Shown piece after piece: positions 29,507 through 41,688 of a stretch of 64,000 nt of DNA. The DNA is taken from the NCBI RefSeq assembly GCF_036884655.1, contig NC_088355.1:22298501-22362500 (forward strand), written 5' to 3'. How positions within the stretch are numbered: position 1 is the first letter of the stretch; every line of letters begins with the position of its first letter. The notes beneath the pieces are model-generated. The model saw only the letters and a program-made list of their open reading frames with translations. It had not been told where the DNA came from and did not search any database. Origin of the DNA: Musa acuminata AAA Group (taxonomy: Eukaryota > Streptophyta > Magnoliopsida > Zingiberales > Musaceae). A program made the position numbers and the translations under genes.

Positions 29507-30983
29507 ATGGCAAGACTCCCTACCGTTACCCCTCAAGTTGCTCCTCCACCATATCCTCTCCAGAGAGAAACTCCTTCGATGAAGCAGCATCGAAGCAGGT
29601 CACGCTCTAGATCGTGGCAGCCTGCTCTCATTTCCAGTGACCCTCGGCCTTGGACTAGCCTCTTCAAGGCTCCAGTTGGAAGTCCAGATCTGAGCTTGGA
29701 ATTCTTTACTCCAGAAGTTCAGGCTGATAAGAAGATTGCTGTATACAAGACTGCTGATTCAGCAGAGCTTATTGAGACATGGTCTATGGCGATTGTTGGC
29801 TATGTAGTAGGTCTCAAAACATCTTATTTCCCACTATCCTCATTTATCAAAACTCGATGGGGAATATCATCATTTGATCTTCATATGCTGGAGAACGGAT
29901 TCTTTATTTATAAGCTATACTCTGAAGAAGATTTACAACGGGTCCTCGAAGGATTCTGGACTATTCGCGGCCATCCAATGATTCTACGACGTTGGTCTCC
30001 TGATGTCCGTTTGGAGTTAGATAGCCTACAGTCTATTCCATTATGGGTATCCTTTCAAGGTCTTCCTCTACATCTTTGGAGTTGACGTTTTATTGCAAAG
30101 TTATGCAGCACTCTAGGACAGCCACTCTACATCGACAAAGCAACAGCAGCTCAAACGAGATTAGCATTTGCACGAGCATGTGTACTGGTTTCTTCTGACG
30201 AAGATCTTCCTAATGAGGTTTTCTATCGTAATCTTGACGGGAACACTCGGAAGGTACATGTCTCATATTCCTGGAAGTCATAATGATGTCAGCGTTGCTT
30301 ATCTTTTGGTCATGCAAATGGAGCTTGTCAGCAAACTCCAAAACCGATCACAAAGGTCTATCAATCACGTCAAGCGCCTCAGCAACAAAGCGAGTCTTCT
30401 CTAATGGCAGTAGCACCGATGGTGGCGAAGACTATTGAGCATTCCGACTCGCAAGGACAACACCGCAGACAGAAGGACAAATCCAAAACTTTACCCTCTT
30501 CCTATAATGTTTGAGCCTTCCACAACAGAAGTTTCCCATGGTACTAGTGGATAGGAGAAGCATAAGTCAGGAACTTCATCTCTTCCAATATCATCGGATC
30601 CATCCACAATAGCTCAACGAATTCAGGCCCAAACAAATATCGCTAGTAAGGATATTCTTCCTCAATAAACTCAAGCAGCAACAAACATCGGCAACAAGGA
30701 TATTTTGTCTCAACAAACTCATGCCCCAACAAACCTTTCTAGCCAGGTTGCTCCAACAAGTACTAACCAGGATATTGTGCCGCAACAATCTTATCATGCT
30801 TCAACAAACCCTGCCAATCAAGACCACATGATTCAATGTATTTTAAAGTTTAAAGATCTACAAGCTATAGATGAAGTGGATAAATATAGGAATAAAGCCA
30901 TAAAAGGTAAGGATATTGTGCGGGAGGAAAATACAAAACCAAAGGATAAGAGAAAGGATGGTACAGTCCATCCAAAGTCGTAG
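29507..30983 (+). pseudogene. LINE-1 ORF1 (DUF4283 / zinc-knuckle protein)
   Basis: Plant L1 ORF1 proteins bind the element RNA. The start MARLPTVTPQ is shared with LINE-2; the open frame further upstream lies in 5' UTR repeats. An SR-rich stretch (HRSRSRSRSW) precedes a DUF4283-like domain (EETWSMAIVGYVVGLK, GFWTIRGHPMILRRW, LPLWVSFQGLPLHLW). A TGA at 30083-30085 interrupts it; after two more stops a knuckle CQRCLSFGHANGAC remains with all four ligands. The C-terminus (about 30610-30830) consists of degenerate 16-residue repeats around KDILSQQT. It ends 36 bases before ORF2. Confidence 0.8.
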
Positions 30984-31019
30984 GATGAATACTTTACCAC
31001 CTTTTTCATTTGTTTATTA

Positions 31020-33821
31020 ATGATGAAGATAACATGCTGGAATGTTCGTGGACTTAATAAGCCTGAGAAATGTCGGGAGCTCAATAGAGTAATCAAGTCT
31101 ACCACATGTGATATTGTTATTCTAGTGGAAACGAAAATTAAACAATCGCGCATTCAAGCTCAAAAGAATTTAATATGGCCGGACGCAGAACTGTTTACCA
31201 ATGACTCAAATGAAACTTTTGGTAGAATATGGTTCTTATGGCATCCTAACTCTATTAATGCTTGGTTTATTTCTGCTACTGATCAATTCATCCATCTTAA
31301 GGTAGAGGACAAAAAGAATGGCTGTCAATTCAATTTCACTGGTATATATGCTTCAAACAGTATACAAGAAAGAAATACACTGTGGTCTGATCTAACTAAC
31401 ATTGTAGATGGCTGTCTTAATGTACCTTGGATTGTTCTTGGTGACTTTAGTACTGTTTGATACACAAATAAAAAAGTTGGGGGTAGACAGCTTCTAGAAA
31501 GTCAGTTTCAGAGTTTTAATGATTACATAGATACTACTGTATTGACTGATATGAAATCTGTGGGTAATTGACTCTCCTGGAGTTATCAAGGTATTGCTAA
31601 TAGAAAAATAATGGCTCGACTCGATAGATGTCTAATTAATCAAGAATGGTTAATAGTTTACCCTGATTCACTTCTTGAGTATGATGCTCTATTGTTTTCT
31701 GATCATTCTTTAATGTACATACACGTAGATAAAGCAACACCAAATGGCAAGAAACCGTTTAGATTCTTTAACATGTGGAGTACTCATCCTCAGTTCCTTG
31801 ATGTTATCAGATCAGCTTGGAATGTTAATGTGCATGGATCCCCACCTTACATCTTATGTCAAAAACTCAAAGCTTGCAAAGTAGCACTTAAGGAGTGGAA
31901 TACAAATACCTTTGACAATATTACCACCCGAGTTCAATTTTGTAGAAAGGAACTAATAACAATGCAACATGAACTGCAACTTCAGCCTAATGATGACTTA
32001 TTGACAAAGAGACAGAAGCTAGAAATAACTTCATACAATCCTTAAAGCAGGAGGAAAGTTTTACAAAACAGAAGTCTCGACAGCATTGGCTTACTTTAGG
32101 GGATTCCAATACTAAGTATTTTTATGCTTCTATTGCTACTCGAAGAGTCGTTAATCTCATCAGGAAATGCAGAGACAAAGATAACAATCTTATTAAGAAT
32201 TTAGATAAGGTTAAAACATACACTGAGTAATTTTTTTATTCCTTACTCAACCAAGAGGGGAAACCTAATAATATTCATGTGGAACCAACAAAAAAGCTTG
32301 ATTTGAGTGCCATTTCTATCCTTAATTCCCCAATTACAGATGACGAAATAGTAAGAGTTGTCTTTAAGTCACCAAAGCACAAAAGCCCTAGTCCAGTTGG
32401 ATTTCCTGCTGAATTTTATCAAATTACATGGTCTATTATTGGTAATGATGTGATTAAAGCTTGCCAACACTTTTTCTATTCAGGGCATATTCTTAGAGAG
32501 ATGAATTGCACTTTTATTTCTTTAATTCCCAAGAATGCGAGGGCTAATTCAGTAGAGAACTATCAATCCATATCATTATGTCACTTTATTTACAAGATCA
32601 TCTTCAAACTGTTAGCAGATAGATTGTAAAAGGTAATACACAAGATAATTAGTCCAAATCAGGCTACTTTCATCAAAGGGAGATGTATACATCATAATAT
32701 TCTGCTTGCTAATGACTTTGTCAAGGATCTGCACTCAAAAGGAAAGGGACAAAAATTTGTTTTAAAGCTGATCTACGAAAAGCCTTTGACTCAATTAATA
32801 GGAACTTTATCTATAAGATGCTCTACGGTATGAACTTCCCTCAGCAATGGGTTAATTAGATTCAATGTTACTTAGAAACTCCAAAGTTTTCAATACTCTT
32901 CAACGGCTCACCTATTGGTTTTTTTGGGATCAAGAATGACATCTGATAAGGCGATCCACTCTCTCCATATCTCTTTACTATTGTAATGGAAGGACTTAGC
33001 TATATATTGGAATATGCAGTCTCTGATGGCAGTATTATGGTACCCCATGCTGGCCCTATTCATATATCACATATAATCTTTATAGATGATCTTCGTATCT
33101 TTCTTCAGAATGATTTAACTTCAGTAAGAATCCTGGCTACTATTCTAAATGATTTTGGTATAGTTTCTGGCATTCAGTTAAATCATACGAAAAGTAAAGT
33201 CTACATGAGCCCTTGTATTGAGGACAAAGATGTTATTGCACATACCCTAGGGGTTAGTGAGGGAAATTTGCCAGTTACATATCTTGGTCTCCCACTCATA
33301 TCCACTGGCATTCACAAAACCCACTATCAGCCTATCCTGAAAAAAATAAAGAATAGAATTTTCTCCTGGAAAAATAAGCTTCTTTCAAAAGCAGGACGAC
33401 GTGAACTCATTCGTTCGGTGTTATACTCTTACTCTATATATTGGTCTAATGCATTTCTTTTGTCTATTGGACTTCTCCAAGATATTGAATGATTATTAAT
33501 AAATTTCTTCTAGAATGGCACAAATGATAAGCAATGAATATGGTAAATTGGGACAGCGTTTGCAAATCGAAAGATGAAGGGGGGCTCAACCTAAGAAATA
33601 CTAGAGATTGGAATAAAGCATGTTTGGTAAAGCAATCGTGGGACCTTTTGCAAAACAAATGTTCCTTATGGTCACAATGGGCTTCTGCTAGGTATCTTTT
33701 AAAGGAATCAATTTGGAAAATTTCAACAAGAACATACCACTCTACAGCTTGGAAAGGAATTTTAAAGACAAGGAATTGGCTAATCAAACACATTTCTTAC
33801 ACAATCTCTACTGGAACTAAT
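31020..33821 (+). pseudogene. LINE-1 ORF2 (endonuclease-reverse transcriptase), broken
   Basis: The N-terminal EEP endonuclease starts MKITCWNVRGLNK, with VETKI, VLGDFS (normally GDFN, so one key Asn is lost) and the SDH motif at about 31707-31715. RT follows: DEIVRVVFKSPKHKSPSP, NYQSISLCHFIYKI, LKADLRKAFDS, GDPLSPYLF and the catalytic FIDD (about 33080-33091). The fragment NLRNTRDWNKAC is past the thumb. At least seven stops or frame changes (near 31458, 31568, 32042, 32228, 32627, 32858, 32944) disable it. SIRE-A cuts it before zf-RVT. Confidence 0.85.
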
Positions 33822-35421
33822 TGTTAGGATCGGAGCGGCACTAAGATAGGGGGGTGAATTAGTGCAGCGGTAAAGTACGATAAACTTTTGACGATTTATA
33901 CACTTTCGGAAACTTCATATGATAAAAGTATCATTTCGTATGAAACTGTTTCAATTGTGTTTTAACTTGAAGGGATACGTAAGAAGGAGACAAAGAAGTA
34001 GAGCTTCAATTGAAGATGGTTTGCAGTAATATAAATGACAATAAGATAAACGTAAATCGATTTATAGTGGTTCGGTCATGCGACCTACATCCACTTGCGA
34101 AGCCTTCTTCGATGAGGCTCCCAACTTCCACTAGAAAATCACTTTGAAGGGGAATGACAAATATCCCTCTTACAACCTTTTAAAAGTGGTTCACACTCTT
34201 ACAAATTTTTAAAGAGAAAGAGGGAGGTGAACACTCTTACTTTGCTAAGACTTTTATCTCAATCTCTTGCTTCTCAAAAGTTGTAATCTCAGCTAAGAAT
34301 TGAGGAGTATTTATAGGCCCCAAAAGGATTCAAATTTGGGCTCCAAAATTTGAATTCTCTTGGGTTTCCAAGGCTGGCGGTGCCACCGCCTGTTAGTGGC
34401 GGTGCCATCGCCCGACCTCTCGGGTGCTAGGCGATGCCACCGCTCAGTCCAATAGTGCCACCGCTCAGTTCTCGGGTTTTAGGCGGTGCCACCGCCTAAT
34501 CTGGCGATGCCACCGCCTACACTATTTCAGCTCACTAGTTGGGCTCCAAACTTGGCCCAAACCAGTCTGAACTCGGCCCCAATTGGCCCCTACTTGGGTT
34601 ATAGGATTAACACCTAATCCTAACCCTAATTAATGTGCTAACTACAAATTTAAAGACATTTCCTAAGCTATTACAAAGTCTGCAAGTCAAGACTTTTTCC
34701 AATGAGCTTTCGGCGAACTTCCGGCGGTCTTCCGACGAACTCTCGGAAACCATTCTGCGGACTCCCGGCAAGCTCTTAGACTTCACGATTTGATCTTGGC
34801 GAGTTCCAATGAGCTTCTTCGGCAAGCTCCGATCTTTCTCGGCGAGCTCCGTGAACTTCCAACGAACCTTCCAGCGAGCTTCCGAAAAACCCTTCGGCAA
34901 GCTCCCTACTCATTCTCGGCTAGTTCCGGCAGCATTCCCGACGAACCTTCGGACTTCCGTCAAACTCTCAAACTCGCAACAAATCCTTTGCACTTGACTC
35001 CAACACTTTTTTTCGCTTTATGTCTTCATCGTTATCGTAGTTAATCCTGCACACACAAGCCAAAACTCTACTCCGATCTAGACAATTATTACAACGCGAA
35101 TTGACATTCTGTTGCCCGGCATGTCATTGGTTGGCGCTTCGTCTGATTCTTCAGCGCATCGTCCTCTCTTGCAGCTTGTTGCCCAATTGGCAGTTGACCT
35201 CCGCAACCTCGATATCCTTGGCACAATTCCACTATTGGCCCGATGCCCGACGTCCGAAGCCTTCTGCCATCCAATATCCTAACGTGATCTCCTCTGCGGC
35301 AACGTCAATTCCTCTTGCGTTAACTATCTAATCCTGATCGAGTAGACCTGTATCACTCAAAATACAGTTAAATATCTAAACACAATCAATTAGTTTCATC
35401 ATCAAAATTTGATATTCAACA
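33822..35421 (-). repeat. SIRE-A 3' LTR
   Basis: 1600 bp. The nearest inverted repeat GGCGGTGCCACCGCC is at 34376-34390, exactly 60 bp from TATAAATA (complement of 34308-34315). The homopolymer tract at the inner end is only six G. A short telomere-like CCTAACCCTAATT is part of the LTR. Confidence 0.9.
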
Positions 35422-38160
35422 ATCTACCCCTTTTTGATGATGACAACTAATTGATGACTAACGGAGTTAACCTTAACTCCCAGAGTTTAAATAAACTCCC
35501 CCTATCAATATGGCTTATGGATAAAAACTCTTGGATTCAAGAATCCAAGCAACATGTCGTCATAAACTTATGCATAACATGTCATGTCATCATAAACTTA
35601 TGCATAACATGTCATGTCATCATACTTCTCCCCCTTTGTCATCGACAAAAAGGAGAAGTTTCTACTCTTATGTGTTTAGAGATTAAAAGTTCCATATATT
35701 GCATGAAAAACATAGTATCAAATTTTATCATCATGCAATCTAGCAATTAAAGATGTGTAAGTTTAGCATGTTTGCTTTTCTTGAGATAACATCTAATTGC
35801 TTCTCTTTAGACTATGAGCTAGCAATTTTCATGATATGTAAGTTGCAAGCTAGCAAATTTTTGCTTCCTTTGCAATGTTTGTGCTAGCAATTTTGCTTCC
35901 GTAACAAGTTAGCATGTTTTGTATTTTGAGATAGGCAAGATAGCACATTTGCTTTTTTTGAGATAGCAACTCTTTTGAGATAGTGATCTTAGCAAATTTT
36001 ACATCATGTAAGGTAGCAAATTTTTGTGATGTTCAAGAAGACAACTTTTGCTTCTTGAAATAAGCAAGTTAGCAATCTTTGCTACTTAAGATAGGCAAGC
36101 TAGCAATCAAGTTTTTGCATCTTCTTGACTTGTGCAAACTAGTTATCTCCCCCTTTGTCATTGTCAAAAAAAAGGGAAGACCCTTTACATCAATTATGAC
36201 AAAGGTAAGTATAAATCTTATTTGTGCATCATCATATTTTCAAATTATAATATGCACATTTTTAAAAACCTTATATTTATTCATGCACGATATTGAATAA
36301 ATCGATCAACATTATGAGGATATCATACATGATACTAAAATTTTTAACTATTTGTCAACATTTTGATCATGATACCAAACATTCATTATTTAGAGTATTC
36401 ATGATACAAAATATTAAATCAATATTTATAATACATTATTTTAGCAACAACTCATAGTATTTTAAATCATGATTTACATCATATGTAATACATCACATCA
36501 TAATTAGAAGGCACAAGTATTGCATACATCACTGCAAATAATAAATGTTTCATTTCATGATGGTATCAATTTGTCAAATTATATCCTACCATGCATGATC
36601 AAAACTTCTCCCCATTTGTATTTCATGCATAATTTCATTTCATTACATTAGGAGTATCAAGAGGAATTAATTGGGTGATGAGATAAATATTTCACGAATA
36701 CATGGAATTGTATAAAAAATCATATCATAAGTGTTTCATACATTCATATCATCACATGAAGGAATATAAACAAAAATTAGTGATGAGATATTACTTCATG
36801 AATACAATAAAATTCATATAGCATATCATGGTTTATTAGAATTAGTCTTCCTTTTGGTGAATAGCAAAAAGAATAGTAGGAGAGCAAGATCTCAATTCAT
36901 GCACATCAAATATTCAATCATCAAAATCATGATTCATCTAGAAAATTCTCCTCTTTAAATATTCAAAGAGAGAATCATGATGAACATTCTTGGTTTACAT
37001 AAAGTTTCAAAACATAATTATCAAGATCATGAATACTAAAAGACTGAAACATTTCGACAAATCTCCTTTTAAATAGAAAACAATCTTGATTCATAAAGGA
37101 TTTCATGTTATAAATTTCAAGATATCAAGATCATGATTTCGATAAAAAATTATTCAAATTTAAATCATCAAAATCATTATCAAAATCCAAGAGATTCACA
37201 AAGATGATACAAATGGATTCATCAAAATCAATAAAATTGAGCAAAATAATTTTCAAGAATGTTTCCCTCTTTTCGATTGTTTCAAAACATATGATTTCGT
37301 TTCATTTATGCCAAATAAAAACAAGTATCATGTTTAAAACCGAAAGAGTAAGATTTATTACAACAAAGATCAATAAGGTACTTTCATTATAGTAAAAATC
37401 AATAATCCATAAATCGTAAGATTCATCATGCATAATTTCGAGATTTATTAAGCATGATCAATATGCATGACACTAAAACATGGTTTCAAAATGTTTAATA
37501 TTTTTATTACACAATTTCATCATTATGCATCATTATATATAACTTTACAATGTCAAAAATCATCAAATCATAGTATTAAAATATTAATATTTTCATTACA
37601 ACTTTATGCATCATTAAGTATACAATTGTCAAGCATGACACTTCACTATTTCATATAAGCATGCCTATTTAATTTATGTCAAATCAAAATATACATCATT
37701 TTTTAAAGTCACTTTTATGTCAAATCCAAAAATGCATCATTAAGCATGATCATTATGCATTACTTCAAATCAAACATGATTTCATTTACTTTCAAAATAT
37801 TTATCATGATAGGGCATATAAGCCAAAGAAACTATTAAACATAAAGCATATTCATCAATATTGGTTTCATTGAGTATAAAGTATTTTCAACCAAAATCAT
37901 TTGTTATTTGTTATAGTCATACATTTTTCTTTTTAGGTGAATCTATCTTTTCATGCTTAGTTTGCATACAAAAGCTGTGCATCATTTTCGAAAGCAACTT
38001 TCATCATGGTATAAATCGATAATTCATAAATCGTAAAAGATTATTATGGAAATCATCAATAATCAATAAACTATAAATTACCCAAAACTCATCATCATCA
38101 TCGTGCATAGCTTCAAAAAATAAATTATTAGGCATGATATCATATTTCATAAAGCATATT
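35422..38160 (-). other. SIRE-A 3' spacer
   Basis: Starts with a weakened polypurine tract (TACCCCTTTTTG on the + strand), a second C-rich block at 35627-35662 (CTTCTCCCCCTTTGTCATCG) and a third near 36146. The rest is AT-rich with GCTAGC-type and ATCATG-type repeats; no gene is seen. It ends at the terminus of SIRE-B. Confidence 0.72.
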
Positions 38161-40012
38161 TCTTAGGATCAAGAGCACTAAGAGGGGTGGGGGGGGGGGG
38201 GGTGAATTAGTGTAGTAGAAAACTTTCGACGATTAAAATCACGTTCGTACGATAAGAGTGATTTCGGTAGAAAATCCGATTCGTAAATCACTTTAACTTG
38301 TAACCAAACAAGATGTAGTTAAAGCAAAGATATAAAGGCAGTTTGCAGTTATGATAGAAATCAGAATGTAAACGCAAACTGAAATATGATGTTCATACGA
38401 TAAAAACGATTTACGTCTAAATGCCGATTCGGAAAATGCAGAGCTTGAAACACGATCATATATGCGCAGAAGGCAGTAAGCTTTTGAGGAGGTTTGCAGT
38501 AAACATAAGATGCTCAAAGTAAATGCAAACCGAGATTTAGAGTGTTTCGGTCAATCTTGACCTACTCCACTTTTGGCTTCCTCCACCGACGAGGTCACCG
38601 ACGTCAACTAGAGGCCTTCCTTCAATAGGCGAAGGCCAACCACCCTTTTACAGTTTCACTCCTTTTGACGGGCTTAGGAGACAACCCTTACAGAATTTTC
38701 TTTCCTCTCTTAATAGATTAGAACTTGGAAGAAAAGAGGAAGAAGAACTTTCAACTCAAACAACACTTTTGAACTCTAAAAATCACAAAGTAAAATCAGA
38801 ATTTCGGTGGTTCCTGGGTGCCCTTTCAATTCTGAAAGGGTGGGGTATTTATAGGCCCCAACCCAGTTTGAATTTGGATCTCAAAACTGTCAATTCCCGG
38901 AATTCCGGGATCTGGCGGTTGCACCGCCTGACTGAGCTAGAAGACTGAGCCTCTAGGTGGTGCCACCTCCTGTCAGGGGTGGTTGCACCTCCTACCAGAG
39001 CTCGAAGACCGAGCTCAGGCGGTGCCACCGCTTGTCTGAGGCGGTTGCACCTCCTGCCAGAGCTCGAAGACCGAGCTCAAGCGGTGCCACCACCTGTCAG
39101 GGGTGGTTGCACCGCCCAGTCTCGCTCGGAGATTGAGCCCAGGCAGTGCCACCGCTTGGCTTGGGCGGTTGCACCGCCTAGTCTCGCTCGGAGACTAAGC
39201 CCAAGCGATGCCACCGCGTGGCAGAAATCAGAGTCCGAATGATTAAGTTAATGGGATCACCTCCCATTTCCAACTTAATCATTGTGCTAACTACGATATT
39301 TCCTAAGACATTTACTGCAACTTGCTCCGGTGCATCAATCGCTTCTTCCGACGAGCTTCCGGCGAACTTCCGTCGATCATCCGATAAACCCTCGGTGATG
39401 CTCCTGCGGACTTCCGGCAAACTCCTGGACTTGTGACGATCCACTTGGTGAGTTCCGACGAGCTTCTTTGGCAAGCTCATGGACTTCTCGGATTTGTTCT
39501 CGCAAAACCTCCGACGACTGTCCGAACTTCCGTCGAACTCTCGAACTCCCAACGTGATCATTGTCTTGATTCCGGTGCAACTCCTGCTGCATGTCTTTCT
39601 TCCATCGTAGTTAATCCTGCACACTTAAAACAAAACTTCGATCGAGACAATTAATCCTAAGCAATTAACCAAGTTTTCCAGCATGTCATCGTAGTTAATC
39701 CTGCACACTTAAAACAAAACCTCTCCTGCAGCCTATTGCCAAATCGGTCAGTTGACTCCGCAACTCCTATATCCTTGGCACAATACCGCTCTTCTTGGCC
39801 TGATGCCCGAGTCCACGGCCCGAAGCCTTCTGTTGATACGTTGATCGATCCACCGGCCCGACGTCCAATCTTCTGACATGTTCCTCCAGCACAACATGAT
39901 TTTCCTACTTTAATTGTCTCATCCTGATCGAAGCATCCTGCGTCACTCAAAACGCAGATTAAATCATAAACATATATCAAGTAGTTTCATCATCAAAATA
40001 TGAGATTCAACA
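38161..40012 (-). repeat. SIRE-B 3' LTR
   Basis: 1852 bp. The nearest inverted repeat GGCGGTTGCACCGCC is at 38914-38928, 60 bp from TATAAATA (complement of 38846-38853). A 16-bp palindrome TCCCGGAATTCCGGGA is at 38895-38910. Its G tract has 14 G. A local duplication of GTAGTTAATCCTGCACACTT (39606 and 39689) shows internal rearrangement. Confidence 0.88.
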
Positions 40013-40691
40013 ATCTCCCCCTTTTTTATAATGACAACCACTTGAGGACGGAGTTAAACTTAACTCCCGGAGTTTAAACAAACTCCCCCTATCAATATGC
40101 CATATTGATAGAACCTTGAATTAAACTGAATTCAACTCATTGCAATATTCATCATGAATACTTGCAACACATCATCATGAACTTATGCATAAACTTATGC
40201 ATAACATCATACTTCTCCCCCTTTGTCATCAACAAAAAGGAGAAGTCCAACTATTCTTGTGTTTGGAATATTAGTTTAACTTATTGCATGAAAAACATAA
40301 TATTAAGTTTTATCATCATGCAGTTTTGAAGCCAAAAAATTCAGCAAATGTTACATCATGCTTAGAACATTCAAGCTATCAAGTTTTAGATATGCAAGTT
40401 TTATAGCATACAAGATAGCACTTTTAGAACATGCAAGCTAGCAATGTTACAACATTTTAGAACTTGCAAGCTAGCAATTTACAGATGTTCAAGAAGGCGA
40501 TTCTTGCTTCTTGAAATATGCAAGTTGCAAGCTAGCAACTTTTTGCTTCCTTTACATTGTTTGAGCTCGCAATTTTGCTTCCATTGCAAGGTGTAAGTTT
40601 AGCATGTTTAATTTTCTTGAGATAGCAACTATTTGCTTCTCTTTATATTTCAAGCTAGCAATTGTTACGATATGCAAGTTTTACTACATAC
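40013..40691 (-). other. SIRE-B 3' spacer, first part
   Basis: Polypurine tract at 40014-40027 (complement), a second purine block at 40211-40245, then AT-rich GCAAGCTAGCAA-type repeats. It continues beyond SIRE-C at 49460. Confidence 0.75.
40687..40691. repeat. TSD of SIRE-C, left
   Basis: CATAC; repeated exactly at 49460-49464. Confidence 0.92.
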
Positions 40692-40819
40692 TGTTAGGAT
40701 CGAGAGCACTAAGAGGGGGGGGGGGTGAATTAGTGCAGCGGAAATCTTACAGCAATTTAAAAGCTAAAGCTGCGTTCGTCCGATAAAAAATGATTTCGAT
40801 ATAAAAGCAGAATCACAGT

Positions 40820-41147
40820 GCAGTTTGCGTCTAAGCGCAGTTTTGCGTCTAAGCGCAGTTTGCGTCTAAACACAGTTTGCGTCTAAGCGCAGTTTGCGTC
40901 TAAACTCAGTTTTACGTCCAAACGCAGTTTTACGTCAAAACGCAGTTTTACGTCTAAACGCAGTTTTACGTCTAAACGTAGTTTTACGTCTAAACGCAGT
41001 TTTGCGTCTAAACGCAGTTTTACGTCTAAACGCAGTTTTACGTCTAAACGCAGTTTTACGTCTAAACGCAGTTTTGCGTCTAAACGTAGTTTTACGTCTA
41101 AACGTAATTTTACGTCTAAATGTAGTTTTGCATCTAAAAGCAGTTTT
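40820..41147 (-). repeat. 17/18-bp array, SIRE-C 3' LTR
   Basis: About 18 units of TTTTACGTCTAAACGCAG and 17-bp variants (TTTGCGTCTAAGCGCAG), the complement of the array in SIRE-I. Confidence 0.9.
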
Positions 41148-41680
41148 GAACCTTGAAAAGCGTTTTACGTAGAAAGCAATTTGCAGTTATAAATGGAATC
41201 CGAATGTAAGCGTAAACTGCAGTGTGAAGATCGTACGAAAACACGATTTACGTTTGAATGCAGATTCTGAAAGATCAGAGCTTAGAAACTCATTCGTAAA
41301 GGCGCAGAGGGCAGTAGCAATGTAGGAGGTTTGCAGTAATGATAAAGTGCTCAAGGTAAAAGCAAACCAGAGATTTAGAGTGGTTCGGTCAGTCTTGACC
41401 TACTCCACTTTTGGCTTCCTCCTCCGACGAGGTCACCGACGTCAACTAGCTGCCTTCCTTCAATGGGCGAAGGCTAACTGCCCTTTTAAAGTTTCTCTCC
41501 TTTTGACAGGCTTAGGAGACAACCTTTACAGATCCTTTCTCTCCTCTCTTTACAACTCAAGACTTAAAGAATAGAAGGAGGAGAACTTTAGGACTTTACA
41601 CAAATTTGAGCTCTTAGAATCACTGAAAAGATCAAGAATTCGGTGTGGATCTGTATCCTTTCAGTGTTGAATGGGTGGGG

Positions 41681-41688
41681 TATTTATA
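41681..41688 (-). promoter_or_regulatory. TATA box, SIRE-C 3' LTR
   Basis: TATTTATA on the + strand (TATAAATA in sense), between GGGGTGGG and GGCCCC-type flanks. Confidence 0.7.

Larger units (their letters stand above)
28816..33821 (+). mobile_element. LINE-1 (plant L1-type), 3'-truncated
   Basis: A non-LTR retrotransposon with a repeat-rich 5' UTR, ORF1 and ORF2. It is interrupted by the LTR of SIRE-A, and its last ~1.2 kb is not found on the far side, so later deletion removed it. Full layout is seen in LINE-2 of the same family. Confidence 0.87.

Noticed and set aside
34613..34630. CCTAACCCTAATT similar to telomere repeat (also near 19548, 42363 and 48621)
   Set aside because: One or two units only, at the same place in several SIRE LTRs; not an interstitial telomere.
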